The translations under genes were made by a program, and so were the position numbers. Shown piece by piece: positions 17,966 to 26,949 of a stretch of 32,687 nucleotides of DNA. Origin of the DNA: Planctomycetota bacterium (lineage in GTDB: Bacteria > Planctomycetota > Planctomycetia > Planctomycetales > Planctomycetaceae); NCBI GenBank assembly GCA_027622115.1, contig JAQBZS010000002.1, positions 1 to 32,687 of the forward strand, given 5' to 3'. The stretch's first letter is position 1; each line of letters opens with the position of its first letter. Under the pieces are notes generated by a model. It did no database searches, was not told the DNA's origin, and was given only the letters and a program-made list of their open reading frames with translations.

Positions 17966-19333
17966 TCACGAGGAATGAAGCGGCACTTCGGCACTCAATT
18001 GCGGCTCGACTCGAAGAGTCTGGCCCTTCGGCGGTCGAACGGAACGTATTCCGTGAAAGCGTTCAATCGCGGCCATTCGTTCGTCGCGAGTGTGTTGATG
18101 CAGAAATCGCAGCAACGTCTCTTGCGCCACAGTGAATTCCTGATCTCGGCGACCCTGGGCCACACGTGCCAGTTCGAGGCTACGATCCAGATCCCAGCCG
18201 TCGATCAATTCTCCGTGCCAGATGCGCGAAAATGACGGCACATGCTTTGGCAGCAATTCGCCGCCCGGCAGTACGATCGACATCACGCCGATCGACGATC
18301 CCGTGTTGAAGAGACTGCTCAAGGCCGTCTTCGTGTGATCGCCGATGAAGCAGCCGACTTTTGTCTGACCGGTTTCGATGGCTTCGCCCGATAGCGGAAC
18401 CCGCACGGCGGAATAATCGTTCTTGAGATCGCTGTTGGTGGTCATCGCCCCGAGGTTGACCCACGGGCAGACGTAGCTGTGTCCCAGGAATCCATCGTGA
18501 TACTTGTTGGCATGGGAATGCAGGATCGAGCACTCGATTTCACCGCCGACACGGCACACGTTGCCGATGGTGGTGCCTCCTCGAACGTTGGCTCGGAAAA
18601 GTTGCGAGCCGCGACCGACGTGGCACGGACCTTCCAGCCGAGTGAATGCTTGAATCGCGGCGCCGGCATCAACCGAAACCGGACCGTGCCGCGCATCGAT
18701 CACCACGAATGGATCGATTTCGGCTCGTGGGTCGATCGATACGTCGCTGGCGGTACCTAGAATGGCGACTCGCTGGTCGAGATTGGTCTGCAATGTTCGC
18801 GTCGCCGGTGCCAAAATCGCGTCGTCCATCAGTTGCTCGCCATTGTGGTTGACGAGATCCCAAGGTCGCTGAATCAGCACGCCGTCGGCGGATTCGAGGG
18901 TACGAGTCGCCGCGATTTGCGAGATGGTTTGGTCGGCGTTCTGCCCACTGATCAGCGCGGCTTCCGTCGAATCGATCCACATGGCCACGACCGTGTTGTC
19001 GATCATGTACGCGACTTCGTGTTGCAACTGCAATGTCTCGATCGTGCGAGCCGACGGCAGCCAGCGACCGTTGATCAGCAGTGTGTCGTGCTGTTGCAAC
19101 CAGACCGCGTCGTTGACTCTCGCGTCCAGATGCGCTTCGCGGTACACGTCCGCGAGATAGGGACGGACGAGTGCTCCCCACTCCCGGATGATGTCGTCAC
19201 CAATGCGTCTCATCACGTGTACGCAACGTTCGCGAAGCGACCAGCGACCACAAATCAGTTCGAACACCGGCCGAGTCCACGCGATCGGCGCGAGGTTTTC
19301 GGCACAACCGTCTTCGAAAAACGCAATTCGCAT
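17966..19333 (-). CDS. GlmU-like putative sugar nucleotidyltransferase with C-terminal left-handed beta-helix
   Basis: MRIAFFEDGCAENLAPIAWTRPVFELICGRWSLRER...CHVGRGSQLFRANVRGGTTIGNVCRVGGEIECSILHSHANKYHDGFLGHSYVCPWVNLGAMTTNSDLKNDY. Confidence 0.85.
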   Translation of the reverse strand: MRIAFFEDGCAENLAPIAWTRPVFELICGRWSLRERCVHVMRRIGDDIIREWGALVRPYLADVYREAHLDARVNDAVWLQQHDTLLINGRWLPSARTIETLQLQHEVAYMIDNTVVAMWIDSTEAALISGQNADQTISQIAATRTLESADGVLIQRPWDLVNHNGEQLMDDAILAPATRTLQTNLDQRVAILGTASDVSIDPRAEIDPFVVIDARHGPVSVDAGAAIQAFTRLEGPCHVGRGSQLFRANVRGGTTIGNVCRVGGEIECSILHSHANKYHDGFLGHSYVCPWVNLGAMTTNSDLKNDYSAVRVPLSGEAIETGQTKVGCFIGDHTKTALSSLFNTGSSIGVMSIVLPGGELLPKHVPSFSRIWHGELIDGWDLDRSLELARVAQGRRDQEFTVAQETLLRFLHQHTRDERMAAIERFHGIRSVRPPKGQTLRVEPQLSAEVPLHSS

Positions 19334-19369
19334 GATGTGTCTTTCAGGCAAGGCTGCACCTTGCCGCTC

Positions 19370-20224
19370 TTATCCTGCCTGACGTAATTCCGGAACCACG
19401 CCGCAGATCCAGCGTTCGGTGACCGACAAGAACTCAATCCACGCCGCCCGCGCGGCAACGCGGTCGTCGCCCAGAAATCGAGTCACGGCTTGCAAAACAA
19501 TGGCTCTTAGATCCGCCAGTTGATGAGCCGCGAGATTGCTCAATCCCGTTCGACGAGCAATCTGTGTGATGAATGACCGAGCCAAATCCGGCGAGTTGGC
19601 GAATCGAATCGTCGTGGCGAGGAGTTGCATGAATTGCCGTTGCAGATCTTCGTCCACCGTTCTGGGAAGCAAATGCCGCGCGGATGAACCGGCGACGGCT
19701 TCCAGGACTTGCAACGAAAACAAGTCGGAACGTTCGGCAATCCGCATCCACGATTGCTGGAGCGCATCGACATCCAAATCGGACTTGGGTGGTTCCTCTT
19801 TGGCTGGTTTCTCAACGGTCGTTTCTCCGGGAAACACGAGGACCAATTGCTCCAACTGCGTCCACAACCGTCGGACACTTGGCAACACTCCGGGGCGAAT
19901 TGAGTGGTATTCAGCGCCCGTGGCTTGTCCATCGACCAAGAGATCCCGGATCTGATCGAAGACGTCAAACAAGACCAGGCACACTTCCGGCGTGAAGGCT
20001 GCTTGGCGTGAGATCATACGGGCCACCAGTTGCTCGGTGGCCTTCGCCAATTCGGACGTTTGCGGCAAATTGAATTGCGTGGCCTGTCGCGCGATATGCG
20101 AACAGAATGCCAGAACTTGCTGCAATGCGTAGTCTTCATTCGGATGCGAACTGAAATGACGCACGGTCCGATCCAAGCGAATCGAAGTATCGGCAAGAAA
20201 CTGTTGCAAGTCAGACGAATCCAT
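19370..20224 (-). CDS. Hypothetical protein with an N-terminal helical segment resembling a degenerate HPt domain
   Basis: FLADTSIRLDRTVRHFSSHPNEDYALQQVLAFCSHIARQATQFNLPQTSELAKATEQLVARMISRQAAFTPEVCLVLFDVFDQIRDLL matches the HPt spacing by eye. Confidence 0.55.
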   Translation of the reverse strand: MDSSDLQQFLADTSIRLDRTVRHFSSHPNEDYALQQVLAFCSHIARQATQFNLPQTSELAKATEQLVARMISRQAAFTPEVCLVLFDVFDQIRDLLVDGQATGAEYHSIRPGVLPSVRRLWTQLEQLVLVFPGETTVEKPAKEEPPKSDLDVDALQQSWMRIAERSDLFSLQVLEAVAGSSARHLLPRTVDEDLQRQFMQLLATTIRFANSPDLARSFITQIARRTGLSNLAAHQLADLRAIVLQAVTRFLGDDRVAARAAWIEFLSVTERWICGVVPELRQAG

Positions 20225-20610
20225 CGTTCGACTCCCGTTTTCGGTCGGCGTGGATGAGGAGGCGGATCGATAACTTCAATCGCGGATTCTCACAACAGCG
20301 ATTTTCAGTCTTCGGCGGTCTGGAGAGTTTGGGACATCTCTCCTATCGGATGCCGGTCGGAGTGGACTTCAGCGGCATCAACGAAATGTGGGCGATTCCA
20401 CGTACAGTGTTGAAAATCTCGGGATGACGCGGGAATCAGTTCAAGCAGGTTGGGGGATTCGGCTGTGGATTGGGATTCGGCTGTGGAAAGGGGTCGCGTG
20501 GGCCGATGGGGCGGTAGTTTGACAATGCTCATCCTCCACTTCCTTGCGTTAGAAGCGGTATGATGAATCTGGTGAATCTCTTCGCGCAGGTTTTGCGTGT
20601 CGAGGGGACT

Positions 20611-20707
20611 GGGGTCGGGCGGTTGGTAGTTCAATGCTCGCGGCGGAAATCGTTCATTGTTCCAACGTTTTGAGCCGCGAGAATTGAACTTTGAACCGCC
20701 CGACCCC
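20611..20707. repeat. Long imperfect inverted repeat (34-nt arms, 29-nt loop) upstream of the DUF1552 gene
   Basis: ggggtcgggcggttggtagttcaatgctcgcggc (20611-20644) against gccgcgagaattgaactttgaaccgcccgacccc (20674-20707): 30/34 complementary. Confidence 0.88.
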
Positions 20708-20742
20708 TTACCCTCCTTTCAAATCTCAAGAACAAAACAGAC

Positions 20743-22121
20743 ATGACTCAACGCCAACCAAAACACGAAGCTCGACCCACTTTCGATACGAGTGCCTCGA
20801 ACCGTGATCAGTTCTCGCGCCGCACCTTGCTGCGAGGCGCCGGCGTGGCCATGTCGTTGCCGTGGCTCGAATCAATTCCGGTGTGGGGTGTCGAGCCGCA
20901 ATCGGTCGATGCGGAGTCGCCGTTTCCGAAGCGTTTTGCGGTGTTGTTCATGGCTTGCGGAGTCAACGGGCAGCACTGGTGGGCGAAGGGTTCCGGGGCC
21001 GAAATGGAATTGGGTAAGAGTCTCGTTCCCATGGAACCGCTCAAGCAAAAGATGAATTTCATCTCCGGCTTGTTCAACAAGAACTCGACCGGCGTGGGTA
21101 TTCATCCGGGACAAACCGGCAACATCTTGTCCGGGGCGTCACTCCAAAAAGGCGCGGAACTGCGAGGCGGAATCAGCGTCGACCAAGTTCTCGCCAACAC
21201 GCTGCCGCAGGAGACGGCTCAACCCAGCATGGTGCTGGGCTGCGAGCAACCGATCACCGGCTATCACGAGACCAACTTTTCGATGGCGTATAGCTCGCAC
21301 ATTTCCTGGCAAAACGCGACGTCGCCCGTGCCGATGGAAGTGTATCCATCATTGGCGTTCGACAGCCTGTTCGACAATCGCGGCAGTCGTCGCAACAAGA
21401 GCGTGTTGGACCGAGTTCGATCCGAAGCCGCCAGCCTGGCTCGGCGAGCCAGTGTGACCGATCGCTCAAACTTGACGAATACCTCACCAGCGTCCGTGAA
21501 GTGGAAAAGCGGATCGAACGCACGCGAACCGAACAGGACAAAGCCGCGGACCGTGCCAGGAATTACGGCAAGTCCGTGATCACGATGAAGCGACCGGACA
21601 ACGGGCTGCCCGAGGACATTCGCGAACACATGCGGTTGATGTGCGACATCATCGCGCTCGCCTTTCAAACCGACAGAACGCGGATCGGCACGCTGTTGCT
21701 GTGTCGCGACATCTCGGGCCTGTTCTATCCATTCCTGGGTGTTCGCAAGGCCCACCATTCCGGCTCGCACGACGATCGTTCCGACGATTGGGAATCGGTG
21801 TCGCGTTACTATTGCAGCCAGTTGGCCTATTTGGCGACCCGGCTCGACGCGATGCCGGAGGGAGACGGCACGGTGCTGGACAATTCGTGTTTGTTATTCG
21901 TCAACAACATGTGGTCCGGCAGCCGTCACGATTCGAACAAGGTTCCCGTGCTAACGGTCGGCAGCCTGGCCGGGACGCTGGAGACCGGGCGAGTGTTGGA
22001 TTACTCGGCAAAGGGCGACGCCAACCGCAAGCTCTGCGGCATGTACCTGTCGATCATGAACCGCATGGGCCTGCAAGCCAACAAGTTCGGCGACGCGACT
22101 GCTCCGCTGGCCGACTTCTGA
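20743..22121 (+). pseudogene. DUF1552 family protein with Tat-like signal, interrupted by a -1 nt frameshift near 21468-21470
   Basis: First ORF SRRTLLRGAGVAMSLPWLESIPVWG...NKSVLDRVRSEAASLARRASVTDRS; continuation in another frame as KLDEYLTSVREVEKRIERTRTEQDKAADRARNYG...LPEDIREHMRLMCDIIALAFQTDRTRIGTLLL. Confidence 0.85.
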
Positions 22122-22584
22122 TCACCGCATCGAGGGAACGGACAAGCTGGAGCCGGCAGCGAACAATCGCTCACGGATTCGGGTTGATCAGTCTAATCCT
22201 TAAGGTCTACCGGGAGCCTACGGGCTATGCGGATCTCACGCTTTACCGCCCACCGACCTCACGACAATCCGAAAACCGGGTCGTCGATTCTGTCGGACTG
22301 GCTGAACGCTCAAGACATGGGAGCACACGATTGAGACTTAACCAAGCGAACGAATTTGGATGAATTTGAAAAAGACTCGGAATCTTCCGTGGTTCAGGTC
22401 ACGGAGGATTTCGAGTGAAGCGAAGTGTCCAAGCTCAGGTCGTTGCCCGACACCAGGTGCCGTGGTACTAGCCAAGGTCGCCACCGATTCATTACGGTCC
22501 GCCCATCCAAAATCGGCCTCGCAGCCAATCGCGAGACTGCATCTTGAGGGACATGAAGGAAGCTGGCGAAGGAATCGTCGATCG

Positions 22585-23709
22585 ATGGCACGTGCATACA
22601 CTCCCGGCCTGAAAGTTTCCGGCCAAACGCGACACAAGACTCGCCGGATTCTGCCGATTCCCGGCGAGGTGCTCGTCAAAAAGGGCGATCGAGTTCAGGC
22701 CGAAGACATCGTGGCTCAGACGTTCATGCCGGGAGACATCACGCCGGTCAATGTCGCCAACAAACTGTCGCTGCCTCCGGTTGACGTCATCGAGTGCATG
22801 CTGAAAAAAGCTGGCGATCGCATTGAAATCGGCGACGCCATCGCCTGCACAAAAGGCATCTTTGGGTTCTTCAAATCCGAACTGAAATCCACGGTTGCAG
22901 GCGAAATCGAATCGATCTCGGAAGTCACCGGCCAGATGATTGTGCGAGGCGAGCCGTTGCAGGTTCGTGTGTTGGCCTACCTCACCGGTGAAGTCGTTGA
23001 AGTCATTCCCAACTCCGGCGTCGTGATCGAATCCAACGTCGCGATGATTCAGGGCATCTTCGGGTTGGCTGGCGAAGCGTTCGGCACGATTCGCATGGCC
23101 TGCGGCAGTCACAACGAAGAGTTGACGGCTGATCTGATTACGTCGGACATGCTGGGCCAAATCGTCATCGGCGGGGCTCGGATGACGGGCGACGCCGTTC
23201 GCAAGGCCATTGCCGTGGGTGCATCGGCCGTGGTGTCGGGCGGCATGGACGACCAAGACGTCAAAGACATTTTGGGTTACGACCTCGGCGTGGCGATTAC
23301 CGGATCCGAGAAGATCGGCACGACGGTGCTGATCACCGAAGGTTTCGGCGAAATCTCGATGGCCGAACGCACGTTCAAGTTGCTCGGTCAGCATGAAGGT
23401 CGCGAGGCGTCCGTCAACGGGGCCACGCAGATTCGGGCCGGAGTGATGCGGCCGGAGATTCTGATCCCGTTGGAAGCCGGCGTGGTCATCGACGAGGAAT
23501 CAAAACGCGAAGCCGGGTTGCTGGAAATCGGCACGCCCATCCGAGTCATTCGGGATCCACATTTCGGAATCATCGGCGACGTCTGCGAATTGCCGACGGA
23601 ACCAGCGGTGTTGGAATCGGGATCGAAAGCTCGCGTGCTCAGCGTCAAGTTTGCATCCGGCTCCGTCGTGACCGTTCCGCGTGCGAATGTGGAGATCATT
23701 GGCGAATGA
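22585..23709 (+). CDS. Operon gene A: soluble protein with barrel-sandwich/KOW-like segments, unknown function
   Basis: MARAYTPGLKVSGQTRHKTRRILPIPGEVLVKKGDRVQAEDIVAQT...DRIEIGDAIACTKGIFGFFKSELKSTVAGEIESI...; C-terminal IRVIRDPHFGIIGDVCELP...RVLSVKFASGSVVTVPRANVEIIGE. ATG at 22585 preferred over 22360. Confidence 0.8.
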   Translation: MARAYTPGLKVSGQTRHKTRRILPIPGEVLVKKGDRVQAEDIVAQTFMPGDITPVNVANKLSLPPVDVIECMLKKAGDRIEIGDAIACTKGIFGFFKSELKSTVAGEIESISEVTGQMIVRGEPLQVRVLAYLTGEVVEVIPNSGVVIESNVAMIQGIFGLAGEAFGTIRMACGSHNEELTADLITSDMLGQIVIGGARMTGDAVRKAIAVGASAVVSGGMDDQDVKDILGYDLGVAITGSEKIGTTVLITEGFGEISMAERTFKLLGQHEGREASVNGATQIRAGVMRPEILIPLEAGVVIDEESKREAGLLEIGTPIRVIRDPHFGIIGDVCELPTEPAVLESGSKARVLSVKFASGSVVTVPRANVEIIGE

Positions 23710-25043
23710 CGCAGCAGCATTCGCTGGTGTTCGATTATCAAAAGGGAAATGCGATGGCAGATCGTGAACGACAATTCATGGAAACGAAGAGTGCACCATT
23801 GGCCTCTTCGCGGTTCTCGTTCGCTTTCCGTATTCCACTGCTGCGTTTCGCTGGGATGCTCGTCGTATCGCTCGCCACGTCGGGAATCGCGAATGCTGCC
23901 CCTGCCAAACCTGCGAGCATCTTGGTGACCGATCACGGTTGGGACGACGGTGAATCGCTCGACGTGACGTTCGGCCTTTCAGCGGCCTCGACCGATCCCA
24001 AAAGCAAGGTTGTCTATTACTTGGTCCAGCGAGCCGGCGAGCACGGTGGCCTGTACAAGGACATTGCCAAGATCGTCCCAGAAAAATCCGATCTTGCCCG
24101 AGGTGTGATCAAGTTCGTGGCCGACAAGTGCGAACTGGGCGAGCCCTATTTCTTTCGGGTCAAAGCCGTGGCGGCGGGTGGCGTGGAATCGGAATTCGTC
24201 GAGTCCACCGAGGCCGTGCGTCCGAGCCGTCAATTGTTTGCCGGCAGTCGTTTTTGGATGGGTGCGATCACACTCATGATCTGTGGGTCGGTCGTATTCT
24301 ATATCCGTCAGGCCCGAGGCGGCCGAGATCTGAAGGTCCGCAAGATCGCCGGTTTGGAAGCCGTGGAAGAAGCCGTCGGCCGAGCGACCGAGATGGGCCG
24401 TTCGTGTTTGTTCATCCCCGGCATTCTCGACATGAACGACATGCAGACGATCGCCGGACTGACGGTGTTGTCTCGCGTGTCACAACAGGCCGCCGAATAC
24501 GGGGCCAAAATGGAAGTCCCCACCAGCAAGTCACTCGTGATGACGGCGGCTCGCGAAACCGTCGCAGCCGCGTTTCTCGCTGCGGGCCGCCCCGACGAAT
24601 TCAACGAAGACAACATCTACTACGTCACCGACGAGCAGTTCGGCTACGTGGCGTATTTGTCCGGCATGATGGTCCGCGAGAAACCGGCCGCCTGCTTTTA
24701 TATGGGCGGCTTCTTCGCCGAGTCCTTGATTCTGGCGGAAACCGGCAACTCGATCGGTTCGATCCAAGTGGCCGGCACGGCTCAGCCGGCACAACTGCCG
24801 TTCTTCGTCGCCGCGTGCGACTACACGCTGATCGGCGAAGAATTCTTCGCCGCGTCCGCCTACTTGTCCGGCGACCCGGATCAGTTGGGCAGCCTCAAGG
24901 GCCAAGACGTTGGCAAGTTGATCGTGGCGGTACTGATGATTGTCGGCTGCCTGGCCACGACGCTTGCGGACCTGACCGACGCGGACGGCATCCGAGCCAT
25001 CGCGGATTACCTCAGAAACACCATTTTGCAATCGAGTTCGTAG
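23706..25043 (+). CDS. Operon gene B: membrane protein with FnIII-like extracytoplasmic segment and a DUF6754-like domain
   Basis: Starts in an ATGA overlap with gene A. Signal/TM, ASILVTDHGWDDGESLDVTF...YFFRVKAVAAGGVESEF, TM (WMGAITLMICGSVVFYI), cytoplasmic FIPGILDMNDMQTIAGLTVLSRVSQQAAEYGAKMEVPTSKSLVM. DUF number is from memory. Confidence 0.75.
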   Translation: MTQQHSLVFDYQKGNAMADRERQFMETKSAPLASSRFSFAFRIPLLRFAGMLVVSLATSGIANAAPAKPASILVTDHGWDDGESLDVTFGLSAASTDPKSKVVYYLVQRAGEHGGLYKDIAKIVPEKSDLARGVIKFVADKCELGEPYFFRVKAVAAGGVESEFVESTEAVRPSRQLFAGSRFWMGAITLMICGSVVFYIRQARGGRDLKVRKIAGLEAVEEAVGRATEMGRSCLFIPGILDMNDMQTIAGLTVLSRVSQQAAEYGAKMEVPTSKSLVMTAARETVAAAFLAAGRPDEFNEDNIYYVTDEQFGYVAYLSGMMVREKPAACFYMGGFFAESLILAETGNSIGSIQVAGTAQPAQLPFFVAACDYTLIGEEFFAASAYLSGDPDQLGSLKGQDVGKLIVAVLMIVGCLATTLADLTDADGIRAIADYLRNTILQSSS

Positions 25044-25044
25044 C

Positions 25045-26865
25045 ATGAAACGAACCATCCCCCTGTTGATCACCGGAATCGGCGGCTTCGTGCTGATCTT
25101 GGCGTTCTTCATCCCCTACACCGAAAGTTGGGGTGAAGTGGCTGCGGTCTGGTTCGACGTCATGGCGGCCATCGCGTTCTTGCTCGGTGGCGGCAACCTG
25201 ATGAAGGTCCATCTCAAGAAGATCAGCGATCGAGCCGCCGGTTGGGCCTATTCGCTGATCGTGCTGCTCGCGTTTTTGCTCACGCTGTGGACGGGATTAT
25301 TCAAGACGGGTTCGAAACCTGCGGACAATCAGGAGTATTACGGCGAGTCCTTCGCGTCACTTAGCGTGGCCGACTTACCGGACTCGATGCTGGCCGAAAT
25401 CGAGGGTTCGCTGCCGGAAAAGGTCGACGCCGAATTGCCCCCGTCGGTGCGGCGTCAACTCTCCGTGGAAAACGGCAAGCTGCGATTTCGTGGCTGGATG
25501 ACCGATGACCACGTCTCGGACCTGAAGTCGTATCACGAAACTTTGGAGTGGCAATGCAAGGTTGAGACACTGGCCGCCGCGGCAAAGCCGCCGGAAGTGC
25601 TGAGCGGCAAGGTGTCGTATCACTCGGATCATCAAGTTCTCAGCTTTCACGGTTACATGTCCGATGCCGAGCACACGGCGCTGGTGGCACTTGGCAAGTC
25701 CGCAGCTTGGTCGCAAGCCGTGAAGATTCTGTTTGACGCCAGCCGCGTGGAAACTCGCATCAAGTCTGAAGAGATTCCCAAGGGCTACCAACTTCCGGAG
25801 TCGGTCAAAAACGTCCAGGTGAGCAATGGCGAGTTGGTCATCCAAGGTCCAATGAGCGCCGCGTTGCGAGACCAAGTAGCTGCCGGCCAAGCCACCGTCC
25901 CGTTCGTGCGTCCCATGACGAAGGAGCAGCGAGCCGCTTTTCGACGAGAGATCGAATCGAAAGGACAGCCGCTCACGGGCGAACAAGCCGTGGCCTTGGA
26001 GACGACTTTCAACACGGTTTGGACCAGCGTTCAATTGCGACTGGCGTTGGTCACGGCTGGTCAGCCCAGCGAGGTTCCGAAGACGGCTTGCGAAATGCTG
26101 ATCGAACAGCAGGCCGGCGTTCAGGACATCAAACCGAAACGGATCGTCGGCACGGCTGTGGGCATCAACGACGCGCAAGGAGCAGTGCTGGCCAAGTTCT
26201 CCACCGATCCCAGCGTCTCGATTGATCAAGCGGTGGAACAGTTACGAGCCGCGGGTGAATTCAATGACGCGCAGGAGAAGGGTCTGAAGAAATTCCTCGA
26301 TCGAGTTCCCAATCAAATCGATTTCGACAAATCCGTGGCGACGGCGTTGAACGGAGCAGGACCGCTTGCCGAAGAACAGAAGGAATTTCTGCTCGGCGAT
26401 TACCGGAAGCGGTTCTTGTGGCGTCGCGACGTCGGTCGCTTGTTTGTCGCGTCGCATGTCCCGAAATACGAATGGTCCGGCGACTATGCCGAACAAGGCA
26501 CGGGATTCTGGTTTGCTTACGAATACGCCATGAAACCGCTGACCGCGACGATGTTCGCGATGCTGGCGTTTTACGTGGCGTCGGCGGCGTTCCGCGCGTT
26601 TCGTGCGAAGAACATCGAAGCCAGTTTGTTACTGGGAACCGCCTTCATCATCTTGCTGGGTCGAACCCAGGCCGGTGTGATCTTGACCGCATGGTTTCCG
26701 GATGCCATCGGTGGGCTGCGAATCGACAGTTTGACGGTCTACATCATGAGTGTGTTCAACACGGCTGGAAACCGGGCCATCATGATCGGCATCGCTTTGG
26801 GCATCGCATCGACGTCACTCAAGGTGTTGCTCGGCATGGACCGGTCGTATTTGGGGAATGATTAG
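25045..26865 (+). CDS. Operon gene C: integral membrane protein with a large central repeat-containing insert
   Basis: Starts 1 nt after the gene B stop. Hydrophobic N-terminus, about 400-aa hydrophilic middle, C-terminal TM cluster (MFAMLAFYVASAAFRAF..., SLLLGTAFIILLGRTQAGVILTAWF, MIGIALGIASTSLKVLLG). Confidence 0.8.
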   Translation: MKRTIPLLITGIGGFVLILAFFIPYTESWGEVAAVWFDVMAAIAFLLGGGNLMKVHLKKISDRAAGWAYSLIVLLAFLLTLWTGLFKTGSKPADNQEYYGESFASLSVADLPDSMLAEIEGSLPEKVDAELPPSVRRQLSVENGKLRFRGWMTDDHVSDLKSYHETLEWQCKVETLAAAAKPPEVLSGKVSYHSDHQVLSFHGYMSDAEHTALVALGKSAAWSQAVKILFDASRVETRIKSEEIPKGYQLPESVKNVQVSNGELVIQGPMSAALRDQVAAGQATVPFVRPMTKEQRAAFRREIESKGQPLTGEQAVALETTFNTVWTSVQLRLALVTAGQPSEVPKTACEMLIEQQAGVQDIKPKRIVGTAVGINDAQGAVLAKFSTDPSVSIDQAVEQLRAAGEFNDAQEKGLKKFLDRVPNQIDFDKSVATALNGAGPLAEEQKEFLLGDYRKRFLWRRDVGRLFVASHVPKYEWSGDYAEQGTGFWFAYEYAMKPLTATMFAMLAFYVASAAFRAFRAKNIEASLLLGTAFIILLGRTQAGVILTAWFPDAIGGLRIDSLTVYIMSVFNTAGNRAIMIGIALGIASTSLKVLLGMDRSYLGND

Positions 26866-26877
26866 TCGCAATCGACC

Positions 26878-26929
26878 GTAGCTTGGGACCATTGTCCCGA
26901 GCGATCACGGGACAATGGTCCCGTGCTAC
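26878..26929. repeat. Strong hairpin between operon genes C and D
   Basis: gtagc-tt-gggaccattgtcccg | agcgatca | cgggacaatggtccc-gt-gctac: 15-bp perfect core plus a 5-bp outer stem. Confidence 0.92.
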
Positions 26930-26949
26930 TGGCCTAACGAGGTAATTGG

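Noticed and set aside
20305-20634. 109-aa - strand ORF containing STAESQSTAES
   Set aside because: Explained by an 18-bp-period direct repeat (ggattcggctgtgga at 20455 and 20473) in non-coding DNA; no domain.
24128-25048. 306-aa alternative + frame within operon gene B
   Set aside because: Arg/Gly-rich out-of-frame translation typical of GC-rich genes.
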